Positions 48,266 to 59,985 are shown, counted from the first letter of the stretch. The stretch: 64,000 nucleotides of DNA from Melitaea cinxia (GCF_905220565.1 NC_059421.1:5847501-5911500), one strand, 5' to 3'. Notes: a model not told the origin generated them from the sequence alone. Numbers and translations are program-made.

Positions 48266-49328
48266 TTTAAATAAAGTGTTAAGTAGTTTTATTTTTAAGT
48301 TAATATCAAAATCCTTATATTATGTCCTGAGTTGTATCCACTTTCTGACCGTAACTTTTTTTCTCCGCCCAGCGATGTTATAAATCAGATTAATGTTCAG
48401 TAGTTTCAGCGATCAGCCCTTATAAATCTTACAAATTTCACGTCTCTTAAACGTTATCATTGGCCTTAGTCCGTCTATTGCGGACGATTTAGACGGTATC
48501 AGATAGACACTGTGTCACCTAGGACACTCTTCAGGAAACCGCAGAGTTGCCTAAGCTCTGCGCCACCCTCTCGACCTCACTGGCTAGGCCCACAGGAACG
48601 ATTACGTACTGTTACGAGCCTCGACGTAGTTATGGTTAAAAAAAAGGATTTAGTAATTAAAAGTAGAATTATTGATTAAGACAGCCACCGGGAATAGATG
48701 TTGGATCGAGACTGATTGACTGATGACTGGGATTGTCGGTTGTAAGCTAGGGATGTCAGAGTCAGCGGAATAGGTATGAGTGGGTGCGTGGTGAGCGGAA
48801 AAGAGTACACATAATATTTATAACAGTACGTTATAAGTATAAGACAAACATTCTTTTTTATTTGTATGTCGCATTTGTTTGACCAGAGAAGTGCAGAGAA
48901 GAGAAAAAGAAGGAGAAAAAGAGAGAAAAGAGGGCGTAACTAATAGTGTTTAGGTGGAACTTTTCAAAGTTATATACATCTATACATAATTGCACAAATA
49001 CTTCAGTATCAGTACTCGCAATCTTTGTAGTAACTTAGGTAAATAGATTCATTATAGACAGCACGAATGTAATAACGTACATATACGTAGGAATTATTTA
49101 ATTTAAGTCTTATGATATACGTGTTGTGATATCGAGCCTTAGATATCGAGCCTCGAGCTTTGGTAAGAAAAATAAGTTTTTTTTATGTTTTATTTGTTAT
49201 TATAACCGAGCCTTAAGGAGGACTTGTAATTGGACATTTGCTTATATGGATCTTTTAAAAAATACGTTTAATGTTTAACATTAAAATAAAAACATAGTTG
49301 ATAATATGTACCTTTTTTTATACAACTA
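48266..49328. other. Intergenic region without recognised genes
   Basis: A moderately GC-rich block at 48470-48800 has no convincing frame; purine-rich AGAGAAGAG runs lie near 48890-48935. Nothing else was identified. Confidence 0.4.
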
Positions 49329-49555
49329 TGTCAGCAAACAAGCGTACGGCTCACCTGATGGAGAGCGATTACCATAGTTTATAGACACCTGCAACACCAG
49401 AAACAACGCAAGCCAGTTGCCAACCTTCCCTACAATCCCTCTCAGGAGATCTGGTCACCTTAGTCACCACAGAAACAGAACACTGTTAAAAATTAGTATT
49501 ATTTAGCTGTGATCTTCTGTAAGATATACTTTCCCAGTCTGGGAATTTCAGATTT

Positions 49556-50162
49556 ACGCTTCAGCCTGTAATATCCCACTACTGGGTATAGGCCTCTTTC
49601 TCCATGTAGGAGAACGATACTATGAGTAACGATCGCTATCAGGTGTACATGATAACAACCGGGACCGGCGGCTTAACGTGCTCTCTGAGGCACGGTGGGG
49701 AGACCCATAAGGACTGCACAAACACCCGGACCACGGCAAACACCTTTTTTTTTTTTTTTGATATCGCAGGGTAACCCATTTACGGGTGATATCCAGGATG
49801 CCCGGGTAGGCATTCCTAGACCGTATGTCGGCTTAGCACTTGGGGGTGCACTACCGACCAAAACCCCTGCGGGAGCCTTCAGCCGCTTTAATTGGAGGGT
49901 CCCGGAACTGCAGGCAAGAGGATCCCTCCAGCGACAGGTTGGCCTCGGCGAAAAGACCAGACTTCTCCTCCATGGGACTGTCCGGCTCACCTCTGAACAA
50001 TCCCGACGACGCCATGTCTAGCAGGACCGGGTTCCCATCCCGGCCCGAACCACGGCAAACACCTGTGTGACCAATATAAATGTTTGTCATGTGCGGGGGA
50101 TCGAACCCGCAACTGCCAGCGCAACAGGTACAATCCATGACTGTAACCGTTGCGCCAACGGG
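49556..50162 (-). mobile_element. S2 tRNA-derived SINE nested in S1 and itself split
   Basis: Plus-strand start GCTTCAGCCTGTAATATCCC. On the minus strand the head near 50160-50095 has an A box (TTGGCGCAACGGTTACAG) and a B box (GGGTTCGATCCCC). A truncated LINE is inserted at 49746-50048. Confidence 0.8.
49746..50048 (-). mobile_element. 5'-truncated R1-clade LINE 3' end, innermost insertion
   Basis: On the minus strand it ends in poly-A (plus-strand T run at 49746-49759). It is flanked by an exact 16-bp duplication ACCACGGCAAACACCT (49730-49745 and 50049-50064). Its sequence matches the 3' end of the element at 61314-61925. Confidence 0.85.
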
Positions 50163-50210
50163 TTTCAGATTTGAGCAGGATATTTCCTGATATGCCCTAC
50201 CTCAGTAAAA

Positions 50211-51829
50211 CCTCGGTTAACTGAATAATACCAAATTTTTGGTATCAATTATTTTCGACTAGTTTCTTATAAATATTGCTACAAACCTAATACTTACATC
50301 TAAAAAGATCAGTTTTCCGCGGTTGTAGAGAGCAAAATGAAAAACATAGATTAATAAAACCGGCTGTAGTAATTTTTCTCTCGACAAATATAAAAATTGG
50401 AGTTGAAAAGAAAAATAAATGGCCGCTAGCGATTTACGAAATCTAACGAGCCACATTAACCGAGAATCTTCCTCATAAAATAGAAAATGTGATAAATCAC
50501 AAACCGACGGGAAACCGATAGTGAGGTAATGGACGATATTTTGTGTTCAATTTTTCTGCACTTACTGAAACTATAAATAATATAGTTTTAATACTAGAAA
50601 AATATCTACAGATAAGAAATTAATCAGGAATATTCAAAAAATAGTATTAAATAAGAGAAACATTATTTGATTCCTAATATTTTTAACCGAGTTAAAAAAA
50701 GGAGGATGTTCTCAATTCGACTGTATTTTTTATGTGTTGTTTCTCTTTACTGGGTGGACTAATTTTGATCATTATTTTTTTATAATCGACAGGTAATTTG
50801 TAATACTGAATGTAATTGAAGTCGGTTTTTTCATTTGCTAGCAAACACATTTAATTTTATCTATCAATAAAATTGAATAATTTAAAATGATATTCAGTGA
50901 TGGAACACGTATATCGTTACCAGAATTTTCGAGCAGTCCTAGAATTCATAACGTTCTTGTCGTTGAAGGATAAATTTGCAAAGCAATGCGTACAAAGCGA
51001 AAAAAAATTAATAATTAATCATTTACTTTAGATGCCTGACAAATCGCACATTTCTTGTCATAGTTTGTGTAAAATATATTTTTCTCTTCAGAACTTTCAG
51101 AACATTTTCCTGGTTGTACCTATTTTGAATCCGACTTCAATTACATCGACGAGTAATACAGTAGACAAAAAAAAATTAACAAATGCACTTAATAAGCGCG
51201 TAAAAGCGTAAGCTAGTTTTACCCTCTTTCTTTTTATATTTAACTTATCATAAACAAAGAAAACCTTTTTAAATAGAAATGATGAAAATGAATTGTGAAA
51301 CACGACGATGATGTAATAATTAATATACTTTGTAAATATTGAACTCGGTAAAGTTGGGCAAGTCCAAGGGATAAGGGCGTTGATTCGTGACATTGATAAG
51401 GGTTGATATAATTCCACCCAAAAACAGAGGCTTGAGATATATTTGGAATACTAATTGCTTGCGTATATTTAATTTCCTTCGAACAAATATATAATTTATG
51501 ATGTTTTATATTTGTTTTCCAAATTACATACATACGTACTTGCACATACTTATTATTGAGAATATATTTGCTAATTTCACTAGGGTTGCAAACAAACCTC
51601 GAGTCCGCCTTATGGTAGTAGTCTGGAACACCAGATGCATTGCAGGTGAGTTGCCAACTCTACCTTCCCTGTCCAGCGCAACTCGAGGCTTTCTGGCTAT
51701 CTTATTCACCACAGGAAGTGTAGTGTTGTTTTCTGTATATCCTAATCTGCTCTACCTTATTAAAAATCTGTAAACACTCACTTAAAATATTTCATAAAAT
51801 TTTAATGAAGCTATAAAACTTATATTTTT
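50211..51829. other. Intergenic region with repeat ends only
   Basis: Holds two ends of the GTTTGCTAGCAAACA family (plus orientation near 50815-50850, reverse near 51125-51160) and a possible degraded S1 copy at 51585-51735. No gene is supported. Confidence 0.4.
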
Positions 51830-52042
51830 GAAGAAAAACTTCTTTGGGAACGGTTGACTTGGGGAATAAGTTGGAGAATGTGTGACGAGAGCGTTAGGAA
51901 TAGTGTCGGGCGAGGCGAAGTGAAGTTGAGAGAGAGAGATATAAGTTAGTGAAGATAGAAAGAGAGAGACGTTTCGTATATTACTGTAGAAGTTAAAGAA
52001 GCTTTACTTCAGTCGTGTGGTCTAAAGTACACTCGTTTTTTT
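51830..52042. repeat. MITE-like element, second copy
   Basis: Ends GAAGAAAAACTTC (51830-51842) and GAAGCTTTACTTC (51998-52010) are near inverted repeats. The body shares TTGACTTGGGGAATAAG, GTGACGAGAGCGTTA and AGTCGTGTGGTCTAAAGTAC with 2823-2997. Confidence 0.5.
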
Positions 52043-53600
52043 TTTTTTTTTGAAATGGTTACAGTGATAATTTAAATATTTTTAAGTATAACGCTGAACT
52101 GACACAACTACTTTGGCCTGATGTAAATTTTGACCTCAAATTAGAATCGAAGAAGGGATTCTCAAACTTTTTGTAAAATTAACCGAATTAAGTTGTGGGA
52201 AATCAATGTCATTTAACTTTAGCTTGTAAGTTCTTGTCTTGTTAACTCAAGACGAAAGGGCAAGAGCTTCCTTTGAATCTGGAGTCATTGACCAAGTTCA
52301 GTTAGCCCACAATTTATTAGTTACGTCAGAGATGTGATGTTACAAAAAATGCTTTCGTTTCATCATATATTTTATGTTTCATAGATAACATTAAAAGAGT
52401 CGCACGGAGACACTGATGTCAGAAATTAGCTTTAGATAAATTTTACTAACTTTAGATACATTTTCAGGATGAGTATACCAAGTATAATATGAGCATCAAG
52501 AATTTTATTAAAAAAAATTCTAAGTCAAATTTGTTTAAGTTCCATAATCGTTAAAACTGTCTCGGATTTCTAGGGATAATGATTTTTCAACACAATCATA
52601 ACAGAGACAGAACGATATACGATCAAGCTTAGATCTGTCAATTTTATTCTTCACCAGTTACAGCTTCTCTGACCCTTTGTTAGCTGATATCTCGAAGACC
52701 AAAATAGGATAAACAAAGACAAACTTTTCGACTTTATCGTTGTTATTTGAGATATCAAACTCCGCCTAACTCGAAGTTAAGATTATTATCCAAAACTCGG
52801 AATAATGTATAAAGTACAGTTTGAGATCTGCTATAACGTACAAATTTATTGCCAAATTTGTTTTTACGTAGATATTAATTTAGTCTAATAACTACACCAA
52901 CGTAGCAATAGGTAACATACTAAAAATGTATATTTCTTTACCTGTTTCAAAGAAACGAAGAGGATTAATTCGACTGTATTTTTTAAAGTGACCCACGGTG
53001 TTATATATAGGTTATGCAACGAAGCCCGGTTTCAATGGTGAGAGATTAGTACGATAGTGTCATAACTTTTCGTTCGCGTCAACACCGCTATACATCACTG
53101 CTATCGATGGGTGAGGGCACGTGATGCGGTGCGCACAGCGCACGCTGGTCGATTGACGTTTCATTATAATTGGTTATATTGAGTGACTTTTCATTGTATT
53201 TGGTTAAATTTTAAAACATAATCTATCGTCATGCCTCTGGCGGCCGTAAATTGAAAAGAAAAGCGCAACCATTAAATCGACTTACCCCCGCTATTGTTGT
53301 TGCACAACCTGTGTATAAGACCGCGGTGTTACCTCACCATAACGTTTTATAGGATGTATCGATTTGATGATTCTTTTTACATTCGAAAGCTGGTGCTTAT
53401 CGCATTTAAATTTGTGAGTGACATCGACTGTGTCAATGATGTTCCCATTTTATTAGTTGACGATGTTAATTGAAGTTTGTTTGTTAGAACAAACTCAATT
53501 ATTTAATTGCCAGAAAATTTTCTTGGACCAAAATTGTTAAGAAGAAAAAATATTTAATCCTATTGAGTTATGACAAGATTGTACCGTTTTATTTTTATCG
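52043..53600. other. Intergenic region without recognised genes
   Basis: Mostly AT-rich. A GC-richer block at 52980-53345 contains two CGGTGTTA motifs (near 52995 and 53323) about 330 bp apart, with no long frame. It may be an old element, but no terminal repeats were defined. Confidence 0.35.
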
Positions 53601-53938
53601 CTTCAGCCTGTAATGTCCCACTACTGGGCATAGGCCTCTTTCCCCATGTAGGAGAAAGATCAGAGCTTAATCCACCACGCTGCTCCAATGCGGGTTGGCA
53701 GATATATTCCTTAATATGAGTGACGATCGCTATCAGGTGTACATGATAACAAAAGGGACCGACGGTTTAACGTGCTCTCCGAGGCACGGTGGGGAGACAC
53801 ACAAGGAACGCACAAACACTCAGACTACGGCAAACATCTGTATGGCTAATAAAAATTTTTGTCATGTGCGGGGATCGAACCCGCAACCGCCAGCGCAACA
53901 GGTACAATCCATGGCTGTAACCGTTACGCCAACGCGAC
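53601..53938 (-). repeat. S2 tRNA-derived SINE, complete reference copy
   Basis: Plus-strand start CTTCAGCCTGTAATGTCCCA. On the minus strand the 5' end has an A box in GTTGGCGTAACGGTTACAG (about 53935-53917) and a B box GGGTTCGATCCCC (about 53882-53870), at tRNA-like spacing. By family knowledge these boxes drive RNA polymerase III transcription. The frames within it are not genes. Confidence 0.85.
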
Positions 53939-54343
53939 GTCACTTTTATATCTGCTACCAAATATTTCGGCGCTTGTTTCCTAAATTTTTTTTTTGTAAG
54001 ACATAATAAAACACATTTTAATGTAGGCGAATAATATATTTGATTTAATATAATTCTTAATTTAACGACCATTTACTTGAAAAAATGTCGAACTTTCACA
54101 ATTAATTTTTGCATTGAAATATTGAAATAACATGGAATGTAAACAATATCATAAACAATTAATGTTAAGAAATATCAATGAAAATTAAGCTTTAGCGATA
54201 AAATCTAAAACTACATTAAACCTTAGAACTACGCTAAAATAATAATTGTTTTTTTTTAATATAAATAAAAACATTTTATAAATGAGATTACAATTACTCA
54301 ATATTATGAAAAAACAATTACAATTATTGCATGAAGTAGTTTG

Positions 54344-54843
54344 ACTATGGAAGGTAGACGGGAGGAGAATCGTCTTTATATATCAGAAAGTGGTCGTTGA
54401 AAAGTATTAAATTAGGGTGGCGCTACATTAATATCAGAGTAAATCCTAAGGGAAGCGCAAAATATTATTAGAGTTGGTTTTCTGTTATTCACATACTTTT
54501 TCATAAAATTAAATGTTAATAAATCAGTAACTATGCAATTCACAGTTTACGAAATTAAATCACTCTAGGTGCACGCTTCTTTATATAATTCTTTAAGGTT
54601 ATATTTACTACATTATTTTGTACAACGCAAGTTATGACATTTTAAATAATATTAATTTTTTTAACTCGGCATACTTCAATTTATCTACAATTGCTACATT
54701 CATACCAAACCATTTGTCTACACCAGCGCGATTGTGGAAGGTTTTTGAACTACTATTAACAGCATACAGCTGGACACTTTGAGATAGATGACACTGGATC
54801 CCATATGAGATGATTCTCCTCCCCTCTACTCTCCATAAGTTTG
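54344..54843. mobile_element. Non-coding element with about 31-bp terminal inverted repeats
   Basis: Left end ACTATGGAAGGTAGACGGGA plus GGAGAATCGTCT; the right end, read in reverse, is ACTTATGGAGAGTAGAGGGG plus AGGAGAATCATCT. About 500 bp long, with no coding frame. A non-autonomous DNA transposon is the simplest reading. Confidence 0.65.
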
Positions 54844-55083
54844 ACCAACGATATAGAAAAAATGGGGACAGATACCTACATAATAATTATTATAATTTTA
54901 ATATTATTAATTATTATTAATTCAATTCTCATCTCTACATTTTCAGTAATCATTTTACACGTCAACTGACCACACTTGATATTTGTGGGATAAAGATTAA
55001 ATTAAATATTGAATGTATTAAGTAGACAATTGACATAGCATCTATGATTACTTATTTACCATTTCTAATGAACGATGCTTTAC

Positions 55084-55182
55084 CGTCCATTGTATGTATG
55101 TCAAGAAAGAGATGGCAGTGACGACTAATGCCGAAAATATAACGAAAATAATTCGAGGGTATTTGAAAGTTTTAAAGTGCAT
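55084..55182 (-). CDS. Candidate first exon: N-terminal membrane anchor or signal sequence
   Basis: On the minus strand the ATG at 55182 opens 33 codons: a short basic start (MHFKTFKYPR), a hydrophobic segment (IIFVIFSALVVTAISFLTY) and IQWT, then donor ACG|GTAAAG in phase 0. It looks like the first exon of a type II membrane protein or of another secreted protein. It resembles the six genes above in having a hydrophobic first exon and a phase-0 donor. No second exon could be identified. Unspliced, it would end after 11 more codons. It lies about 90 bp downstream of the igloo stop codon on the same strand, so it may also be chance sequence in the igloo 3' UTR. Confidence 0.3.
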
Positions 55183-55269
55183 TATGACGTATTTTTAAAG
55201 ATTATTTTAAACCGTTTTCAAGCATACATACAAGGGAATGTCCTGTAAAGAGAAGAGCGCATTGCCACC

Positions 55270-58200
55270 TTAATTAGTGGTGTCTTTGCGAACTTTGTGA
55301 CCTCGGAACGAAGCCTGGATCTTGGTCGCGGCCTTGTTGAGGTCAGGATCTGTCAGATCGATCTTCTCTATGTCTTCCTGCGAAAAAAAATAGCACTTGT
55401 CAGCAAAAAGCACAAATAATTTCATAGTGACATAGTCATATATAGGCTTTATCAGTAACTATTATTATAAGGAGTACTAATAATTATATTAGTAATGAAT
55501 GATTATTTATTATTAAAGAACAGTAAAGAGTAAAAACACACAAATACACACAAAATAAACAATATGTAACTAAAAAAGATGTACAATCGGATTTTAAAAC
55601 TAAAAGGGCATTTTTGTGAATACTGGGGTTGAATAGAAATATTGCGTAAAATAATAAATATGCCTCATATATTGCGTAAAATAAATTAATTGGACAGTCA
55701 AAAGTTAAACAAAAAATTGAAATATGTAATCGATATATATGTAGTTACAATGATATTTTATTTGTTTTATTAATAGTGAGAATGTAAATAAGATAAATGT
55801 GGCGCAATAGATTTTATCTACACTAATGTTGTAACATTCTACTTATGTTTCCAATACTTGACTTATAATTACTACTGTTATAGCGCAGACAACAAAACAC
55901 TCAATTTAAGCAATTTCACATGATGGTATAATATCCACATCGATATCGTAAAATCTCATTATAACATCGCGCGCATGCGCGCAGCTGCGCTCTCATTGGT
56001 TAGATTTTAATGGTGGCAAAATTACTGTGACAATACACGTACGCGTGAATTTAATTTAATAAATTAAAAGTTAAAAATGGATAGCGACGATGATATTTGT
56101 ACGCCTCCGGATATTCTAGAATTGGCAACAAAATTAACTCACAATCTTTTGCCAGAAAAATCTATAAAATTATATGAAAAAGAATATAATAACTTATTCC
56201 GACTCCGTCTACGAGCTCTACTGCTTGCCCCGCGACCGCTACAGCTGCTGGATCAATAATTAACATTAACTTTCAAAATTGTACCATCCAAAATTTGAAC
56301 AATTATTATAAATAAACTATTGTCAGCTTTTACTCTTGTTGTTTGATTAATTGCATTAGTGAAGATAAAGTAGTGTATGCAACTGCATATAACAAGGGTA
56401 TTAAAACACTCGTTACTATTATGAATCTCGCTGCGCTCGTTTCATAAACTCACACTCGTGTTTTAATACCCTTCATTATATGACAGTTGCATAAACTACT
56501 ATTACAATGCCTAAGGATAACTGCATTGATAAGATGATGGTCTACTCTTCGTGGTTCTTTTCGGGGTCATAAGCTAGGCGTATGCGAAATTTCGTGGCGA
56601 CTGGTCAAGCAGGTGGGGCGTTAAAGTGGAACAAGCAATTTAATGTATTATTTTTAGGAAGGATATATAAATATATAAATACACAATATACCCAGACTCA
56701 GGTGGCACAATGGAACTTAAGAAGCCGACCGATGGCGGGATAACCATCCAACTACTGGCTTTGAAATACACAGGCCGAAGACGGGCAGCAGCGTCTTCGG
56801 TGCGACAAAGCCTAGTACTGCGGTCACCAACCCGCCTGCCCAGCGTGGTGACTATGGGCAAAACACATGAGTTCACGTTATTTTTGGCGTAAACTTGTGG
56901 AGGCCTATGTCCAACAGTGGACTGTATAGGCTGTAATGATGATGATGATAATGATGAGGTGGCACAAACACATAAACTACGCCAACGAGTTAGTCAAATA
57001 TATATTTATAAAATTAGTTTATAAAATTATTAAGTGATTTTAATTTATTTTGTCATCAACATGTGCCTGTTTAATTTTTGACGGATAGACCCACGCGTCC
57101 GGGTTAAATTGATTGGTTGACCTTTTACTTCATTGAACCGGTCTGAAACTCGGTACGATAATGTTTCATAGACCAAACCATTTGTTGGTGTAGAGGCTAT
57201 ATGATGTTCACCTAAAATTTTAATAGTGGTTTTAACTTTTTATTAATATTAAAATTAACAGTTTCACAAATAAACTGAAAGATCGAACTGAAATAATTTT
57301 TATATATTGCACTACTAGACAAAGATTTCTATACAAAAAAGGGCTCTTACAACCCTCTAAATTCGACCGCACTGAACAACCTCCTTCCTGTTTTCTTAAT
57401 TCTACGTGAATACATAAATGTGAAAGTGAAACCCAAAAAGTCAAATGAATAAATGAGATACTGAAATAAAAAATAAACTAAATCGTTATTATTTTTCTGT
57501 CTTTAAAACATAATAAAGTTTGTCATTTCGACTTCATCTATGTTCATTGTTCCTTATTGACTACAGTCAGACCAGTCGACGAGGAGAATTATTATATATA
57601 TATATTAGACGCCTGATAGCGATCATTACTCATTGTAGGGAATACATCCGCCAACCCGCAGTAGAGCAGCGTGGTTAGAAAGAGGCCTATGCCTAGCAGT
57701 AGGATGGTAAAGGCTGTATTATTACGAGTATAATATGTTATTAATGAAATTATCGTAAATAACTCAAATTATTGACATGTCTCTGTGACTTTAGCTGTCT
57801 CTAATAATCTTTAGTAAACAAAGTTAGGTCTCGCCTAAGAACGCTATTTACAGAATTTCTAATAATGAGCATATTTATATAAGGAAAGAGTTTTGTATAG
57901 ATAATGTTCTAAACTATGTATTATTACGATTCTTAAATAAATATAATACAAAATAAGTTCCATGTATTTTTTAAGTAAATAAAATAAATTTATATTAATT
58001 TATTTTCTCTCATCTGATCTAGTTATTTTGACATAAACAATTTAAGATGGTCTTATAAATATTATGTTTGTATTTTGTAATGATAATAGCAATAACTCTC
58101 ACAAAAGGGTTATCGTCCTTCCAACGTAACTGCCTTTTCATCCCTTTAGGATCGTTTTTCATATGTTTACATTAGGGATGCTTTCATGACTAATATATAG

Positions 58201-58564
58201 CAAATTATATTAGGTTAGTATCCATGAATTATATTTATTATTTCATACTATGAAATATATGAATATACATTAAAAAATAAACAAACAGGCACGTAAGAAT
58301 TTTTCTGTAAAGCCAAAGAGTTTATTAATCTAAGCGTTATCCTGTTTCTTTAATTAATTTCTCAAGAAATTACAACAAAATTTTAATGTGGGATTCTGTT
58401 ACACATTGATACTACACCACTAAAATAGGATTAGTACACTAGATATAACAATACCTTATCCTGTTCTTCCTGGGTCTTCGTTTCCTTTGTCTCGACCTGA
58501 GTTTGCTTGCGAGCTTGATGACCTCGGAATGAAGCCTGGATCTTGGTTGCGGCGTTGCATAATT
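55270..58564 (-). CDS. igl: igloo/neurogranin-like IQ-motif calmodulin-binding protein, last two exons
   Basis: On the minus strand exon 58564-58455 begins in phase 1 after TTACAG and encodes LCNAATKIQASFRGHQARK, then a Glu/Thr/Gln-rich linker (ETKETKTQEEQDK), to donor AAG|GTATTG. The last exon, 55377-55270, joins in phase 0 (EDIEKIDLTDPDLNKAATK), carries a second IQ motif (KIQASFRGHKVRKD) and ends TTN and TAA. Both match the neuromodulin/neurogranin IQ core, which by family knowledge binds apo-calmodulin and is modulated by phosphorylation; igloo is the insect member. Start exons lie outside the window. The 3-kb intron between the exons contains a recombinase-like fragment, a foldback and SINEs. 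The near-identical IQ exons suggest an exon duplication. Confidence 0.8.
56077..56315 (+). pseudogene. Internally deleted tyrosine-recombinase-like (Crypton-type) fragment
   Basis: A clean ATG after an AT-rich leader gives MDSDDDICTPPDILELATKL followed by LLPEKSIKLYEKEYNNLF. This resembles the N-terminal SAM-like segment of insect Crypton-type tyrosine recombinases. The frame then runs out as low-complexity sequence to 56259. In a different frame from about 56202, TPSTSSTACPATATAAGS and IININFQNCTIQNLNNYYK end at 56313-56315, which resembles the C-terminal end of such proteins. The catalytic core is missing. The family assignment is from memory of the general pattern and is tentative. Confidence 0.4.
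56369..56501. repeat. Foldback element with arms of about 43 bp
   Basis: The left arm (AGTAGTGTATGCAACTG, GGGTATTAAAACACTCG) pairs with the right arm (CGTGTTTTAATACCC, CAGTTGCATAAACTACT). The loop has its own short inverted repeat around CTCGCTGCGCTCG. It lies about 55 bp after the recombinase-like fragment and may be the end of the same element. Confidence 0.6.
56640..57002 (-). repeat. S4 SINE split by an S3 element
   Basis: S4 motifs CCCAGACTCAGG (to 56700) resume at AACTACGCCAACGAGTTAGTC (about 56975). The interruption is an S3 copy flanked by AGGTGGCACAA. Confidence 0.65.
56711..56956 (+). mobile_element. S3 SINE-like element with 11-bp target duplication
   Basis: Flanked by AGGTGGCACAA at 56700-56710 and 56957-56967. 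It is 5'-truncated (starts TGGAACTTAAGAAGCCGACC) and ends in a TGATGATGATGATAATGATG tail. Confidence 0.85.
57608..57715 (+). repeat. S2 fragment, orientation opposite to the other S2 copies
   Basis: CTGATAGCGATCATTACTCA, CCGCCAACCCGC, AGCAGCGTGG and AGGCCTATGCCTAGCAGTAG are reverse complements of S2 body motifs. Confidence 0.55.
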
Positions 58565-59694
58565 CTGTAACAAGACAAGCACTTTTATAGTTCATTGACT
58601 GGTAGGTTTCGATCCTAATACAAAAATTCATAAAAAAGTGTAATTAAAACCCATTACAAAATGTCAAAATTATTTTAACTCCTAGATCGATAATCACACA
58701 TAACACGAATAAACTTTTTTATGTAAATTTTCAGCCCATATGGATATTTACGGGACCTCTGAATTTATGCATACCTTTAAAACCTAATTAGATGCAGAGG
58801 TCAGATGGCTGGTGTGAATAAAGCCTTAATTTGCATAAACTTAATATTGTGAAAAGCAATAATGTTGGTAAAGTTTGGACACAAGGAACGTGTGATGGTA
58901 CATCATAACACATTTAGTACTACGCAGCCACAGCCACAGGAGGTATCTGCAAAAAGTTTGGAATCAATTCCACTTCCCAACTGTTACCCCTTAGCCTTTT
59001 TTCAACTCATCTGTAACTGGAAAACATTTTACCCTTAATTCAGCAAACATAAGATCTAACACACAAAATAAAATGACATAGGCGATGAATAATGATCTAT
59101 GATAACAGTTGAATCGAAATTTCTTTAATTGTAAGTGAAATTCGTTAAGAGTTTAGTTTAAAAGTGGATAGCTAGTAGAAATATAGCTAACCAAAGAGTA
59201 TATCCTACAAAAGTATCCTATCTACATTAATCAAACGGTTCACAGGTGGAACTTCGGAGTCGTAAATTGTAATTCTTCCTGACGTAGGTTTGATCACTGT
59301 AAATAACTCGTCGCTCTATTCAAGATTTATCTTGATTGAAATGAGGTCTTATATCACACAATCATATCTTTCATTTTTAAATTTACGCTTTTGATTTTTA
59401 TATTATGTTGGTACTTAGACTGAACTTAACGGAATCAGTGTGTTCAAGCTTGACACACAAATAAACACGCACAAATACGAACACGCAATTATTATTTGTA
59501 TAAAAGCTTGACAAACATATTTTCACCTGGATGTTCCTCTTCATTTTATTCGTTTTATAAAAATTATTCTTACATCACAACTCTAATACAATCATTACAA
59601 AATACAAATAAAAATACTCTTTATTGTACACTATCAGAGAAAAAATTTACACCGAAAAAAAAAATATAGACATGTACAAAACATTACATACATT
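58565..59694. other. igloo intron sequence without recognised exons
   Basis: AT-rich, with no splice-consistent exon found on the minus strand. It presumably lies within an igloo intron that continues beyond the window. Confidence 0.4.
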
Positions 59695-59985
59695 ACATAG
59701 TATAAAACAAAGTCACTTCCCGCTGTCTGTATGCTTAGATTTTTAAAATTACGCAACGGATTTTGATGCTGTTCTTTAGTAAATAGAGTGGTTCTAGAGG
59801 AAGATTTATCTGTCTAATACATAAATAATATAGTAGAGGAACACTGATAGTTTTAGAGGTTTGTAATGTGATGTCGTTAATAAACACATTTTTTGCGCTT
59901 ATATAGGAAACATTTATTTTATATTTTATATTTAGTATCAACATTGCACCCGTGCGAAGCTGAGGCGCGTTACTAATATTAAATA
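59695..59985. repeat. Lepidopteran repeat, same family as 40385-40740
   Basis: CATAGTATAAAACAAAGTCA, CTTCCCGCTGTCTGTATGCT, TTACGCAACGGATTTTGATG and GCACCCGTGCGAAGCTGAGG. Confidence 0.7.

Larger units (their letters stand above)
49329..50210 (+). mobile_element. S1 SINE-like element split by a nested insertion
   Basis: The S1 left part, 49329 to about 49553 (GTCAGCAAACAAGCGTACGG to CCCAGTCTGGGAATTTCAGA), resumes at about 50165 with TTTGAGCAGGATATTTCCTG and CCCTACCTCAGT. TTTCAGATTT is duplicated on both sides of the insertion. The intervening sequence is an S2 SINE, itself split. Confidence 0.8.

Noticed and set aside
56640..56892. Coding frames on both strands in S3 elements
   Set aside because: The same frames recur in every S3 copy with stops and shifts and show no domain; they reflect the GC-rich SINE body.
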